64,000 bases of DNA from Tunturibacter gelidoferens (GCF_040358255.1 NZ_CP132938.1:1426001-1490000); one strand, 5' to 3'; counted from the stretch's first letter, positions 17,035 through 26,447 are shown. Translations and numbers: made by a program. The notes: generated from the letters alone by a model not told the origin.

Positions 17035-17718
17035 ATGCATGAGTACTGTCATCGTTGCGGAGGCGAGCTTTCTGCCAGTGTTGGCGAGTCGCCGTTCTGC
17101 CCCCATTGCGGTTCGCCGCAGATCTATCTGCAGGACTATGAGGAGCAGAACAGCGGTGAAGGCGATACGACGGGTGCCACGCCGCCTCCCAGGCCGCAGC
17201 AGGTGGAGTGGAAGACGGCGATTCGTTGTGCGTTGCTGGTGGCGGGTGTGGCGGCTGTGCTGAGCCTGGTGTCGGCGAAGGTGCAGCTGGTGTCGCCGTT
17301 GACGTGGCTGTGGACGATCAGCGGGTCGATGATTACGCTGGCGCTGTATCAAAAGAGGAAGCCGCTGGCGTGGATGGATGCCGGCATTGGGGCGCGGATT
17401 GGTGTGGTGGTGGGGCTGGCGCTGGTGTCGTGTCTTGCGGTTGCGATGGCGGGTGCGGGGTTGGTGGCGAGGTTTGGGCTGCACAGCATGGCGAGCTTCG
17501 ATGCGGATCTGACGCAGGCGCTGCATGCCCAGATCGAGAAGGCTGCTGCGACGACGCCGGAGCCGCCGGACGTTTTGCGGTTTCTGTATTCGCCCGAGGT
17601 GAGGGCGGGGATCATGCTGGCGGGGTTTGCGATGGTGTCAGGGGTGTTGCTGGTGCTGTCGACGGTGGGTGGGGCGCTGGGTGGCTTTATGCGGATGCGG
17701 CGGAAGGTTTCGGCTTAG
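17035..17718 (+). CDS. Zinc-ribbon membrane protein
   Basis: The 227-residue product starts with a double-knuckle zinc ribbon (CHRCGGEL and CPHCGSPQ, residues 5-26), then a proline-rich linker and four hydrophobic segments at about residues 62-80, 83-101, 120-150 and 190-215. The topology places the zinc ribbon in the cytoplasm and an extracytoplasmic loop before the last helix. Domain layout is typical of uncharacterised acidobacterial membrane proteins. No partner gene is on the same strand. Confidence 0.7.
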   Translation: MHEYCHRCGGELSASVGESPFCPHCGSPQIYLQDYEEQNSGEGDTTGATPPPRPQQVEWKTAIRCALLVAGVAAVLSLVSAKVQLVSPLTWLWTISGSMITLALYQKRKPLAWMDAGIGARIGVVVGLALVSCLAVAMAGAGLVARFGLHSMASFDADLTQALHAQIEKAAATTPEPPDVLRFLYSPEVRAGIMLAGFAMVSGVLLVLSTVGGALGGFMRMRRKVSA

Positions 17719-17827
17719 GTAGACAACTGCGGTTACGACGCAGAAGTTCTAACATCATGCGTGATCAGCATGACGCACGGCCGAGGTATGAGCTGATCAA
17801 ACACAGTCTTCGCAAGCCAAATCTCTG

Positions 17828-18259
17828 TTAATCATCTTTTTTATAGATACTTATTAGATGAGATTTGAGTACGTCGATTTTATCTTTAACTATGGGATTG
17901 CTACTACGCAATCTGGCTGATTCCAGAAGAAGAAGGCTTACATCTGGATTGCGATTTCTGGGGTTCACGATGAGTTGAGGGTATCTGAAGGCGGTTTCGA
18001 GAATTGAGCAAATGCGCTCAATCTGTTGATCATTGACCATCGCATGACCGATTATGTGGGTTAAGGCAACCGCCACTCCATCTCCTTCGCGGTATATAGT
18101 CTTCTCGGTGGTCGAGATGGTTAGGGTGTTTTTTAGATCGTATGCTTGCGCAACTACTCCGTCCATATCGGATTCAGGAGCCGTGGATTGTCCAAGAGCC
18201 ATATTCGAAAAGGCTGCCGAACAAATCATCAACACCAGATTCAGATATCGTTGTCGCAA
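17828..18259 (-). CDS. Secreted hypothetical protein in AT-richer block
   Basis: The 143-residue product has a signal peptide (LNLVLMICSAAFSNMALGQS) and a helical mature part, with QQIERICSILETAFRYPQLI and ESARLRSSNPIVKDKIDVLK. The HEAT-like helical look suggests a small protein-interaction module, but I do not recognise a family. The DNA is visibly richer in A and T than its surroundings, as are the next three genes upstream on the same strand. It appears to be the last gene of that four-gene block. Confidence 0.6.
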   Translation of the reverse strand: MRQRYLNLVLMICSAAFSNMALGQSTAPESDMDGVVAQAYDLKNTLTISTTEKTIYREGDGVAVALTHIIGHAMVNDQQIERICSILETAFRYPQLIVNPRNRNPDVSLLLLESARLRSSNPIVKDKIDVLKSHLISIYKKDD

Positions 18260-18333
18260 ATGAGCTTTTCTCAGTTGACGTCGTCACATTATTTGCATTC
18301 CTCAACTGTTAGGTGAAAGAGATAAGATACTGT

Positions 18334-19008
18334 TCACTCATCCTTAGGCACATAGGTCTCGTTAATCCCAGATTTTTTCAAGAAAGCGAGCCAAACATTC
18401 ATTGGATAAGGACCAGATTTTTTTTGCATTTGTTTATTCATGCAGTTATACCAGTCAAAGGACGCAACTTTATAGGCAGCTTCTCTTGATTTGGCTTTGG
18501 CCACACTAAGAATGCTATCTGCGCATTGGAGACGAGGATCTATTCCTTCAATCGGTTTTTCAAGGAGAGACACGTCGCTTTCGTCGTGATATCGAAGCTG
18601 AACTTCATTAACTGTGATATAGAAATCTTGAAGCGTTTTCATATATTCAATGATTCGATCTAACCCCAGACTTGTTGGAAGTTCATCTATCGCCTTACGT
18701 GCACTTTTCATTCGGTCGATATTGACTCGCGCATTTTTTTCAAACCACTGTTTGCGCTCAGCCTCCGTGCTGCATCCTCGATATGAGTTATCTTCTTTGT
18801 TGCACATTTCAAGCTGATTTATAACCGGGAAGCTAGTAAGCATGCGAAGTTTAGGAGACACGCGCATGATAGATCTAATTTCCGCCTCTGAGAACGAGCC
18901 CGATGGAAAAGTAACGGTGTCTACCCCTCCTGGGTCGGCCAGCGCAATTGATTTCTGCGCGGGTACGCTCAACGATCCGCAAAGTAGCAAGATGGCTAAC
19001 TTTTTCAT
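18334..19008 (-). CDS. Secreted hypothetical protein beside broken M23 peptidase
   Basis: The 224-residue product has a signal peptide (MKKLAILLLCGSLSVPAQ) and a helical mature domain with four or five Cys, including MCNKEDNSYRGC and YNCMNKQMQKKSG. Paired cysteines in an exported protein suggest disulphides. Its start lies ten bases after the stop of the degenerate M23 peptidase gene, and an AGGAGAT site is present, so it belongs to that transcription unit. No family recognised. Base composition is AT-rich relative to the flanks. Confidence 0.6.
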   Translation of the reverse strand: MKKLAILLLCGSLSVPAQKSIALADPGGVDTVTFPSGSFSEAEIRSIMRVSPKLRMLTSFPVINQLEMCNKEDNSYRGCSTEAERKQWFEKNARVNIDRMKSARKAIDELPTSLGLDRIIEYMKTLQDFYITVNEVQLRYHDESDVSLLEKPIEGIDPRLQCADSILSVAKAKSREAAYKVASFDWYNCMNKQMQKKSGPYPMNVWLAFLKKSGINETYVPKDE

Positions 19009-19017
19009 CTATCTCCT

Positions 19018-20074
19018 CTAAGGAGTGATGGCACTATCGTCATCATCAACCGTGCCATCCCATAATTGATTTGTAGGCGCATTCACGCAAGGTATTGAAA
19101 AATTAACCGCTGGTCCGTTGACAGGATACCGGCCTAAATGCAGATGTGCTCCCTGCTGGCAACCTGAGTTGTCTAGCGTTCCGATGACTTGTCCTTGCGT
19201 TACCTTCTGGCCAAGCGTAAGCCCTGGTGCGGGTGTTACATGCACATATCGTGTAATATATGTGTCGCTGCCTTGGATCCAGACTGTGTTGGCAAGTTTA
19301 CGCAATCCTTGACACGCTGGAAAGGCTGGGCTAGCTGGACCTTCGGAGCCATCCAACTTCGTAACTGTTCCAGCTTCCATCGCATACACCGACGTTCCAT
19401 ATGCAGGAGGAGGAGTGGTTTCCATTCCCGTTTGCATTGGTGACATCTTCTGCATGATGAGACTGTCCATTTGCTCCTATTTTGTCGAAGAACTGCGAGA
19501 TCCAGCATGCAGTAGGCAGAGGATTACCAGGGTAGGTATGTTGAGGGGGAGTGAGATTGCTTACTCCAGTTGCTATTGCCGTTGTGTTTCCGATGTGTAA
19601 TGACTTCTGCTTCGTTTTTTGCTCCGGCCCTGGGCCGTACCAGACATAGTCGTAGTTGTAAGTCTGGGGATTTTCCGCGTAGGACTCAAAGTTATATTCG
19701 TCATAAGACAGCCCTTGTGGCGTCCCCGGGGGGGAATCAAACGGAACGGTCAACGCGGCAGTATGCCCCCCTATTGCGGTATATGTAGTTCCTGCAATTC
19801 CAGCAAAAGTTAAAGTCACCGCAGCGTACCCGTTTCGGTCACCGTCGTCACTGTATGCCCCAGAAGCTCTTTGGATTCCGCTTGAATCTTAAACTATGCA
19901 TGTGACCCGGGCTGCATAGTACCCGCTATCTGCCGAATTAAGGTCTGTTTCGCAGGTTGCGGTGACAATGTTCGAAGCCGAGTCGATCTGAATCGTTGTA
20001 GATCCTGCTATATCTTGGGCGAGAGCAGGTGAGCCGAGAATTGCGGACAGGACAAGTAAATAGGCTATCTTCAT
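19018..20074 (-). pseudogene. M23 (LytM-type) metallopeptidase, nonsense codon plus frameshift
   Basis: Three successive fragments form one exported peptidase. From 20074 a signal peptide (MKIAYLLVLSAILGSPALAQ) and a beta-rich N-terminal domain run to a TAA at 19889-19891. The same frame continues (DSSGIQRASGAYSDDGDRNG) through DKIGANGQSHHAEDVTNANG, then shifts frame near 19425. The rest has YGTSVYAMEAGTVTKL and QGAHLHLGRYPVNG, where HxH is the M23 metal-binding signature. An intact enzyme would cut peptidoglycan cross-bridges outside the cell. The start overlaps the upstream gene's stop by four bases. Two lesions argue against a single base-calling error. Confidence 0.8.
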
Positions 20075-20790
20075 CGCTGGATCTCCCCAGCAGATGGCGA
20101 CAACGTAATGACAACGGTATTTGCCAGAAGACTACTTGCAAACGTCTTTTGAACATTCCATTGCAGCGCCCGAAAATCGGACTCCCGCATTGCATTACGC
20201 AGCTTATCGCGATACTGCAGAGTAACCGTGTCCATTTGTGCTCTTAGGTCGGCGAGGGAGGATGGTGGAGTGGGATTTACACCCGATCGTAGCCTTCCGT
20301 TCGGGAATGAGCTGTGAAATTGAGCGACGACCTTTAGAAACTCTGAACGTAGGATTTTAGAGTCATGCTCCCAATCGTGAGCCACCCGCTGCAGGCTATC
20401 CGTATCATCATCGGTAAGCTGGAACTGTTCTGGGATGACTCGACTAAGGTGTGCTTCGGGCTTATCTGGCGACTGTGTTTCTTTCGCCAACCTTAAATAA
20501 TCGTTCTCACGTCTGAACAAGACCGCAAATGCTTTTGCGTCAACGCTGTCGGCGCTGGGTGGAGTTACCGCGTTGGCTGCCTGCTGCGCCGAAGCCGGAC
20601 TTGCCGCGAAGAGGACGAAAAGAAGGACGGCAAGAAAGGAAGCGAGGCCACGAAGACGCCCAGCTTTTACTTTGTTTGGCAGGGATGCTTCGCCAAAAAT
20701 CCCAGTCGAGATATATGACGGATTTGGTCTCTTCGACCGAGAGGATGGCGTGTAGAGGAGAGGTGGCAGACAAAATGGTCGCAATGCCAT
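20071..20790 (-). CDS. Secreted hypothetical protein, first gene of the M23 block
   Basis: The 239-residue product has an internal signal-like segment (LASFLAVLLFVLFAASPASA, about residues 49-68) after a long positively charged leader, so a downstream start such as the GTG near residue 41 is possible. The mature part is helical and polar: EQFQLTDDDTDSLQRVAHDW and RDKLRNAMRESDFRALQWNV. Its stop overlaps the start of the M23 peptidase gene by four bases (ATGA), so the two were translationally coupled. I recall acidobacterial pairs of this kind but know no function. Confidence 0.6.
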   Translation of the reverse strand: MALRPFCLPPLLYTPSSRSKRPNPSYISTGIFGEASLPNKVKAGRLRGLASFLAVLLFVLFAASPASAQQAANAVTPPSADSVDAKAFAVLFRRENDYLRLAKETQSPDKPEAHLSRVIPEQFQLTDDDTDSLQRVAHDWEHDSKILRSEFLKVVAQFHSSFPNGRLRSGVNPTPPSSLADLRAQMDTVTLQYRDKLRNAMRESDFRALQWNVQKTFASSLLANTVVITLSPSAGEIQR

Positions 20791-21253
20791 AATTGGCGTC
20801 CTTTGAAACTCAGAGTAGGACCGAGAGAAGGTGTGGGTATTCTATTTTGGCGATCTGTAGTCCGCCTAACCTTGAGTGCTGGTGACAATATGTCATCTCC
20901 ACTTTTGTGTCAACAATAAGTTTTTTCGCTGGACGTGGCGGGGTTCTGTCCGGAAGGTTCGCAGGCGCAACTGGTTAAGACGGGGTTCCTGAACTGTCAT
21001 GCGAATGTCTGTGAGGTGGTGCTGGAACCGTAGTGGGTTCGTGGGGAAGGCTGGTTGGCGGTTGGCGGCGGTTCTTTTGGGTGGATGTTGATATCAGTTT
21101 TTCGATGGCTAATAGGACAAGGAAGCGGGAAACTGCATCTATAACCAAAGGTGACAGGCTGCGATTCCCGGCGGTGAAGGTTTGTGGCCTGGCCGGTCGG
21201 TAGATGAGTAGTTGAGTGCAGAACTTATTCTTTGAGAGCTGGGGGACTATTTC
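20791..21253. other. Divergent intergenic region without a gene
   Basis: About 460 bases between divergently transcribed units. I see no supported frame, no repeat of the R1-R3 families and no clear operator. A 14-base string AGTAGTTGAGTGCA near 21207 recurs near 28141, which may be chance or a shared promoter element. Confidence 0.4.
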
Positions 21254-22849
21254 GTGCCGATCTCTCCAGCAGTGATTCCTGAAAGATCTTCTTCAGCCTC
21301 TCCGCGCAAGCCGGGCCTGAAGTGGGTGCTCATTATGGTGGGCCTGGCAGTCGGTTTCGCGGCGTGGCGCGTTATCGATGTGTACTGGCCGTATCGGTAC
21401 CGCAATGTGGAGCCGCTGCTGCAGAAGGTCTTCGCCAGCCGGATCAAGATCGATCACTATCATCGGATCTACTTTCCTCATCCTGGTTTCGTGGCGACTG
21501 GTTTGACGCTGCGCCGCAACTCGGCCCCAGACCTTCCGCCTATCGGCTCGGCCCGGGACCTGCTGGTTCAGGGGAGCTGGCTGGATCTGATGTTGTTCCG
21601 GGACCGGGTGCGACTGGTCGATGTCGAGGGACTGCAGGTGGTGATACCGCCGGTGGGCAGCCGGGCCAACCATGAGGACTTTCCGCCTGGAAGCAGCGTT
21701 GACTTCGCGGGCCCGACAACGGTGGTGGAAGAGTTGAATGTGCATGATGCGAAGCTCGACATACTTCGAGTGGACGGGGGCCGGTACTCGTTTCCGATTC
21801 AGCAACTGGTGATCCGCAATCTGCGTAGAGGCAGCTCGATCTCTTATCTCGTGGACATGCAGAATGCGATGCCGGGCGGACATATTGTGGCGAACGGGAG
21901 CTTCGGCCCGCTCTATCCGGATAATCTCGGCGCGACACCGGTGTCGGGTGAGTTTACATTTGCTCCGGTGAACCTGGGGGACATTCACGGGATAAGCGGG
22001 ACACTTGCGGGCAGGGGGCACTTTAAGGGGGTATTGACGGCGATTGAAGCGGATGCGGACTCGGTGACGCCGGATTTTGCGGTGGGTAGTGGGAAGCCGA
22101 CGCGGCTGGAGGCGTTGGGACACCTCACTGTCAACGGTCTGAACGGGAATATTGTGCTTCATTCGGTCGACGCGCATGTTGGCGCTACTACCGTTCATGC
22201 GAGTGGACAGATTGTGGATGCGCCGAAGGTGACCGACCTGGACCTGACGGTGACCAAGGGCCGGGTGGAGGATATTCTGCGGCCGTTCTTCAAGGAGAAG
22301 GTTCCGGTGACGGGGAGCGTGTGGCTGCACAGCCATGCGTCGATTGCGGCGGCGAAGGAAGGGCTGAAGTTTCTTCAGCGTCTGCAGATGGACGGAGTCT
22401 TCGAGATACCAAACGAGCGGCTTACGAATAAGAGCACGGAGGAGTCGCTTTCAGCCTTCAGCGATCGGGCGCAGGGAAAGAAGGAGACGGTGGGCGGAAC
22501 GTCCGGGGCATATCCGGCCTCCGGGGAGGAGGAGGTGCTCTCGTCGCTGAAGGGGCCGGCGAGGATACGGAACGGTGTGGTTTCGACCGATGGCCTCGAC
22601 TTTCAGGTTCCCGGAGCTGCGGTGAAGATGAAGGGCACCTTCAGCCTTTACGACAAGAGTGTCCATATGGTGGGCGATCTTCATATGCAGACGGATCTGT
22701 CGCATGTGACGACAGGCTTCAAGTCGATACTGCTGAAGCCGTTCGCTCCGTTCTTCAAGAAGCAGAATGCGGGTGCGGTGATTCCTATTGCGATTACGGG
22801 TTCTCCGAAGCAGTACAAGGTGACGCAGGATTTGTTGCATAACAAGTAG
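21254..22849 (+). CDS. AsmA-like outer-membrane-biogenesis protein
   Basis: The 531-residue product starts at GTG, has a single N-terminal membrane helix (WVLIMVGLAVGFAAWRVIDV, about residues 24-43) and a long periplasmic beta-rich region. Hallmarks of the AsmA/DUF748-type fold include RIKIDHYHRIYFPHPGF, FTFAPVNLGDIHGISGTLAG and the C-terminal VKMKGTFSLYDKSVHMVGDL. Such proteins span the periplasm and are implicated in lipid traffic to the outer membrane. It lies upstream of pyrR on the same strand but 134 bases away, and the promoter of pyrR could sit in between. Confidence 0.7.
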   Translation: MPISPAVIPERSSSASPRKPGLKWVLIMVGLAVGFAAWRVIDVYWPYRYRNVEPLLQKVFASRIKIDHYHRIYFPHPGFVATGLTLRRNSAPDLPPIGSARDLLVQGSWLDLMLFRDRVRLVDVEGLQVVIPPVGSRANHEDFPPGSSVDFAGPTTVVEELNVHDAKLDILRVDGGRYSFPIQQLVIRNLRRGSSISYLVDMQNAMPGGHIVANGSFGPLYPDNLGATPVSGEFTFAPVNLGDIHGISGTLAGRGHFKGVLTAIEADADSVTPDFAVGSGKPTRLEALGHLTVNGLNGNIVLHSVDAHVGATTVHASGQIVDAPKVTDLDLTVTKGRVEDILRPFFKEKVPVTGSVWLHSHASIAAAKEGLKFLQRLQMDGVFEIPNERLTNKSTEESLSAFSDRAQGKKETVGGTSGAYPASGEEEVLSSLKGPARIRNGVVSTDGLDFQVPGAAVKMKGTFSLYDKSVHMVGDLHMQTDLSHVTTGFKSILLKPFAPFFKKQNAGAVIPIAITGSPKQYKVTQDLLHNK

Positions 22850-22983
22850 GGGGAGGACGCTGTCTCGCACTCGATAGGCTCCTGGCAGATTCGGTCTGCG
22901 CAATGTGTGCGGAATGGTGATGCATCGGATATGTTTTCCCACTGCATTGGGCCAGGGCGGCTGATATCATCAAGCGCAATTGT

Positions 22984-23559
22984 ATGAGTGAAGATACTGA
23001 AGTTCGGAAGCCGAAGTTTCGTGAGAAGGGCAGGCTGATGTCGGCCTCAGAGATCGAGCGCACGCTGGTGCGGCTGGCGCATGAGATCGTGGAAAAACAT
23101 GGCGGCAGCAAGAATGTCGGCCTGGTGGGGATCAAGCGCAGGGGCGTTCCGCTGGCGCAGAGGCTGGGTGTGCTGATCGAGAAGATCGAGAAGCATCCTG
23201 TGGATGTGGGGGTGCTGGATATCAGCTTTTATCGCGACGACCTTTCGACCGATGGGCCGAGGCCGAAGGTGACGCCGGGGGCGATCGGGTTCGATGTGAC
23301 GGGGCGCGACATTATTTTGATGGATGATGTGCTGTACACCGGACGAACGATTCGGGCGGCGCTGGATGCGCTGTTTGATTATGGGCGGCCGAAGAGCGTG
23401 CGGCTGCTGGTGCTGATCGACCGCGGGCATCGTGAGCTGCCGATTGAGGCGACGTATGTGGGGCGGCTGATTCCGACGTCGAAGCGGGAGATTATCGAGG
23501 TGAAGCTGAACGAGGTCGATGGACAGGAGCAGGTGCTGCTGGTTGAGCTGGTGGATTGA
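22984..23559 (+). CDS. pyrR: PyrR: pyr operon regulator / uracil phosphoribosyltransferase
   Basis: The 191-residue product has the phosphoribosyltransferase motif DIILMDDVLYTGRTIRAALD near residues 103-122 and the PyrR-type start SASEIERTLVRLAHEIVE and GIKRRGVPLAQRLG. PyrR senses uridine nucleotides and attenuates pyr mRNA, and it also makes UMP from uracil and PRPP. It heads a set with pyrB and pyrC, but a 174-bp R1 element lies between it and pyrB. I do not see a classic PyrR-binding attenuator with its own terminator. The first 15 residues are an extension compared with Bacillus. Confidence 0.92.
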   Translation: MSEDTEVRKPKFREKGRLMSASEIERTLVRLAHEIVEKHGGSKNVGLVGIKRRGVPLAQRLGVLIEKIEKHPVDVGVLDISFYRDDLSTDGPRPKVTPGAIGFDVTGRDIILMDDVLYTGRTIRAALDALFDYGRPKSVRLLVLIDRGHRELPIEATYVGRLIPTSKREIIEVKLNEVDGQEQVLLVELVD

Positions 23560-23561
23560 GC

Positions 23562-23735
23562 TTGTCCTGCCGGACGGGCCTCCTGCGCGGCGGGCGGTCA
23601 CTTCGTGACTTGTGTACCCCTTCGGATGGCCCTCCCGTTGGTCGGGATGAGATTTGATCTCGAGCGACACGAGGAACTGAGAAGATTCTCCTGCCCAGAC
23701 CGCTCTCCGCGCAGGAGGCCCGTCGGGCAGGACAG
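23562..23735 (+). repeat. R1 element copy C between pyrR and pyrB
   Basis: The outer arms TGTCCTGCCGGACGGGCC and GGCCCGTCGGGCAGGACAG are retained, and GTCACTTCGTGAC and CCTCCCGTTGGTCGG are present on the left. The right inner arm is replaced by unrelated sequence, so this is a partly degraded full copy inside the pyr gene set. Confidence 0.85.
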
Positions 23736-23756
23736 AGATTCGCTCCAGGCCCTAAG

Positions 23757-24782
23757 ATGAATTTGATGACGATATTAGAGACGGGCACGGTTGCGGCGGG
23801 GTCGTTGCTGACGGTTGCGAACCTGGCGGTGGAGGAGGTCGCGGCGATTCTGGCGGCGACGGACCGGCTGGAACGGATGGCTGCGCCCGAGAGAGCGAAG
23901 ATACTCGCAGGGCGGCGGATCGCGCTGCTGTTTTATGAGTCGAGCACGCGGACGAGGACGTCGTTTGAGCTGGCGGCGAAGTCGCTGGGGGCGATGACGA
24001 CGCTGGTGAGCGACAAGTCTTCGTCGATTGAGAAGGGCGAGAGCCTGAAGGATACGGGGCTGACGCTGCGAGCGCTGGGAGCGGAGTGTATTGTGCTGCG
24101 GCATGCGAACTCGGGGGCGCCGTATCTGCTGGCGAAGTCGACGGGGTTGCCGGTGTTGAATGCGGGTGATGGGATGCATGAGCATCCGTCGCAGGCGCTG
24201 CTGGATCTGCGGACGATGCTGACGCGATTGCCGGGGATGAGTGGCCGGCTGATCAATGGGAAGACGCTTGGGGGCGTTACGGTGGTGATTACGGGAGATA
24301 TTTTGCATAGCCGGGTGGCGCGATCGAATGCAATGCTGCTGCCGAGGCTGGGTGCGAGGGTGGTGCTGTGCGGGCCGAAGGAGTTGTTGCCGGAGGATGC
24401 GCTGGGGTTGGGCGGTGCGGATAGCAGCGGAGCGGTGGAGATTGAGCGGGACTTTGACAAGGCTTTGAAGCAGACTGCTTCCAACGGCACGATGGTGGTG
24501 ATGATGCTGAGGATTCAGCGGGAGCGGCTGGCGGGGCTGGAACTGGATCTGGGGGATTATATTTCGCGGTATCAACTGGATGAGGAGCGGCTGATGGCGC
24601 GGGCGCCGGAGGCTTTGGTGATGCATCCGGGGCCGATGATTCGCGGGCTCGAGATCTCGGGCGAGGTGGCGGATGGGCCGAACTCGGCGATTGAAGACCA
24701 GGTGCGGAATGGGCTTGCGGTCAGGATGGCGCTGCTGGTGAGGGCGCTTGGTGCAGGCGGATTTGAAAGTGTAACGGTATGA
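23757..24782 (+). CDS. pyrB: Aspartate carbamoyltransferase catalytic subunit PyrB
   Basis: The 341-residue protein has the carbamoyl-phosphate motif ESSTRTRTSFELAAKSLG near residues 61-78, HEHPSQALLDLRTML near 140 and MHPGPMIRGLEIS near 290, all typical of PyrB. It condenses aspartate with carbamoyl phosphate, the committed step of pyrimidine synthesis. About 15 residues precede the conserved start, so ATG 23766 is an alternative. Its stop overlaps pyrC by four bases (ATGA), so the two are translationally coupled. PyrI is not in the window, as expected outside enterobacteria. Confidence 0.95.
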   Translation: MNLMTILETGTVAAGSLLTVANLAVEEVAAILAATDRLERMAAPERAKILAGRRIALLFYESSTRTRTSFELAAKSLGAMTTLVSDKSSSIEKGESLKDTGLTLRALGAECIVLRHANSGAPYLLAKSTGLPVLNAGDGMHEHPSQALLDLRTMLTRLPGMSGRLINGKTLGGVTVVITGDILHSRVARSNAMLLPRLGARVVLCGPKELLPEDALGLGGADSSGAVEIERDFDKALKQTASNGTMVVMMLRIQRERLAGLELDLGDYISRYQLDEERLMARAPEALVMHPGPMIRGLEISGEVADGPNSAIEDQVRNGLAVRMALLVRALGAGGFESVTV

Positions 24783-26083
24783 GTGACATATTAATTTTGA
24801 ATGGACGACTGGTCGATCCGGCCAGCGGGGTGGATGCAGAGCGGGATCTGCTGCTGCGGCATGGGCGGGTGGCTGCGGTGGAGATGCCGGGGGAACTGCG
24901 CGCGGTCAAAGGTAAAGAGACGATTGATGCGAAGGGGATGATCGTCGCGCCAGGGCTGGTGGATGTGCATGTGCATCTCAGGGAGCCGGGACAGACTTAT
25001 AAGGAGTCGATCAAGACTGGCACGGCTGCCGCTGCGGCTGGTGGGTTTACCAGTGTGGTCGCGATGCCGAACACGTTGCCGGTGAATGACACGGTGGAGA
25101 AGCTGGAGTGGATGCTGGATGCGGCGCGTGGCGCGGTGGTGAAGCTGTTTGCGATGCCGGCGGCTACGTTCGGGAGTCTGGGTGAGGAGATTACGGACTT
25201 TCACGAGCTTGCGCGTGTCGGGGCGGTGGGGTTCACCGATGATGGCAAACCGGTGTTGGTTGATCGCGTGATGCGCGGGGCGCTGGTGGCTGCTGCGGGG
25301 ATTGGGGTGCCGGTGTCGCAGCATGCGGAAGATACGAGGCTGACGGGTGGATGCAGTATGAACGCGGGGCCGGTAGCGTTTCGGCTTGGGTTGCGCGGGA
25401 TGACGGTGGAGGCTGAGTCGAAGATTGTGGAGCGGGATATCCGGCTGCTGCGGGATATCGAGCAGCATGATGGGCTGCGGCCGCATCTGCATGTGCAGCA
25501 TGTGTCGACGGCGAAGGCGATGGAGGCTATTCGGCAGGCCAAGCGGGCGGGGCTGCATGTGACCTGCGAGGTGGCGCCGCATCACTTCACGCTGACCGAT
25601 GAGGCGGTAGGTGACTACGATACCAATGCGAAGATGAATCCGCCGCTGCGCAATGATGCGGATCGGTTAGCGATGATCGCCGGGCTGATGGATGGCACGG
25701 TGGACTGTATTGCGACCGATCATGCACCGCATGCGTTGTTTGAGAAGGAGCAGGAGTTTGAGCGGGCTCCGAATGGGATTACGGGGCTTGAGACTGCGCT
25801 GGGGTTGGCGTTGCGGGTGCTGCATAAGGGTAACGGAATGTCGATCTCGCGTGTGATCGAGTTGATGAGTGCGCAGCCGGCCGGGATTGTTTCGCTTGAC
25901 GGGCGTGGAACGCTGAGTGTGGGTAGCTTTGCGGATGTGGTGGTGTTCGATCCGGCGGCGGAGTGGAGTTTTGAGGCGGCGAAGAGTCGTTCAAAGTCGC
26001 GCAATACTCCTTTTGACGGGGCGCCCATGCTGGGTCGCGTTGCGGCTACGATCAGCGAAGGGCGCGTCGTCTTCAAGGCTTAG
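24779..26083 (+). CDS. pyrC: Dihydroorotase PyrC
   Basis: A 434-residue amidohydrolase with the zinc-binding HxH in DVHVHLREPGQTYKE near residues 61-75, the catalytic-site strands GFTDDGKPV and HVQHVST, and CIATDHAPHALFEKE near residue 310 with its essential Asp. It closes carbamoyl aspartate to dihydroorotate, the step after PyrB. The length and motifs are those of the type I (long) dihydroorotases. The start codon lies within the pyrB stop; no terminator is clear after it. Confidence 0.95.
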   Translation: MSDILILNGRLVDPASGVDAERDLLLRHGRVAAVEMPGELRAVKGKETIDAKGMIVAPGLVDVHVHLREPGQTYKESIKTGTAAAAAGGFTSVVAMPNTLPVNDTVEKLEWMLDAARGAVVKLFAMPAATFGSLGEEITDFHELARVGAVGFTDDGKPVLVDRVMRGALVAAAGIGVPVSQHAEDTRLTGGCSMNAGPVAFRLGLRGMTVEAESKIVERDIRLLRDIEQHDGLRPHLHVQHVSTAKAMEAIRQAKRAGLHVTCEVAPHHFTLTDEAVGDYDTNAKMNPPLRNDADRLAMIAGLMDGTVDCIATDHAPHALFEKEQEFERAPNGITGLETALGLALRVLHKGNGMSISRVIELMSAQPAGIVSLDGRGTLSVGSFADVVVFDPAAEWSFEAAKSRSKSRNTPFDGAPMLGRVAATISEGRVVFKA

Positions 26084-26105
26084 TTGGTGTCGCATGCTGT
26101 TTCGA

Positions 26106-26447
26106 CTATTCGCGTTGCATGATGGCTAGTTCGTTGCCTGCGGGGTCGGTGAAGTGGAAGCGGCGGCCGCCGGGGAAGCTGAAGGTGGGGAGCGTGATCT
26201 TGCCGCCTGCCTTCAGAATGCTCTGCTCGGTCTCTTCCAGATTTTGCGATTCGATCACAGGTAGCGGGGTTCTGGTGCGTTCGGCCGGGTCGGCGTTGAA
26301 GCCGCCTTCGGTGCCGCTCTCTGAGAACGCGGTGTAGGTGGGGCCATAGTCCTGGAAGGTCCAGCCGAAGAGGTTGGCGTAGAAGTTCCTGCTTACTGCT
26401 AGATCCTGAGCTGGCAGTTCGAGGTAGACGATTTTTAGATTAGGCAT
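26106..26447 (-). CDS. VOC family protein (glyoxalase-like)
   Basis: The 113-residue single-module protein starts MPNLKIVYLELPAQDLAVSR and has FYANLFGWTFQDYGPTYTAF and the C-terminal RRFHFTDPAGNELAIMQRE, the DPxGNxLxIxQ signature of glyoxalase/bleomycin-resistance-like proteins. A CAT at 26445-26447 gives the expected start; a much longer open frame upstream has no homology to the family. It is convergent with pyrC. The ligand is unknown. Confidence 0.85.
   Translation of the reverse strand: MPNLKIVYLELPAQDLAVSRNFYANLFGWTFQDYGPTYTAFSESGTEGGFNADPAERTRTPLPVIESQNLEETEQSILKAGGKITLPTFSFPGGRRFHFTDPAGNELAIMQRE

Noticed and set aside
23562..23735. PyrR-binding attenuator between pyrR and pyrB
   Set aside because: The same element occurs near unrelated genes, so it is a dispersed repeat rather than a specific PyrR target.
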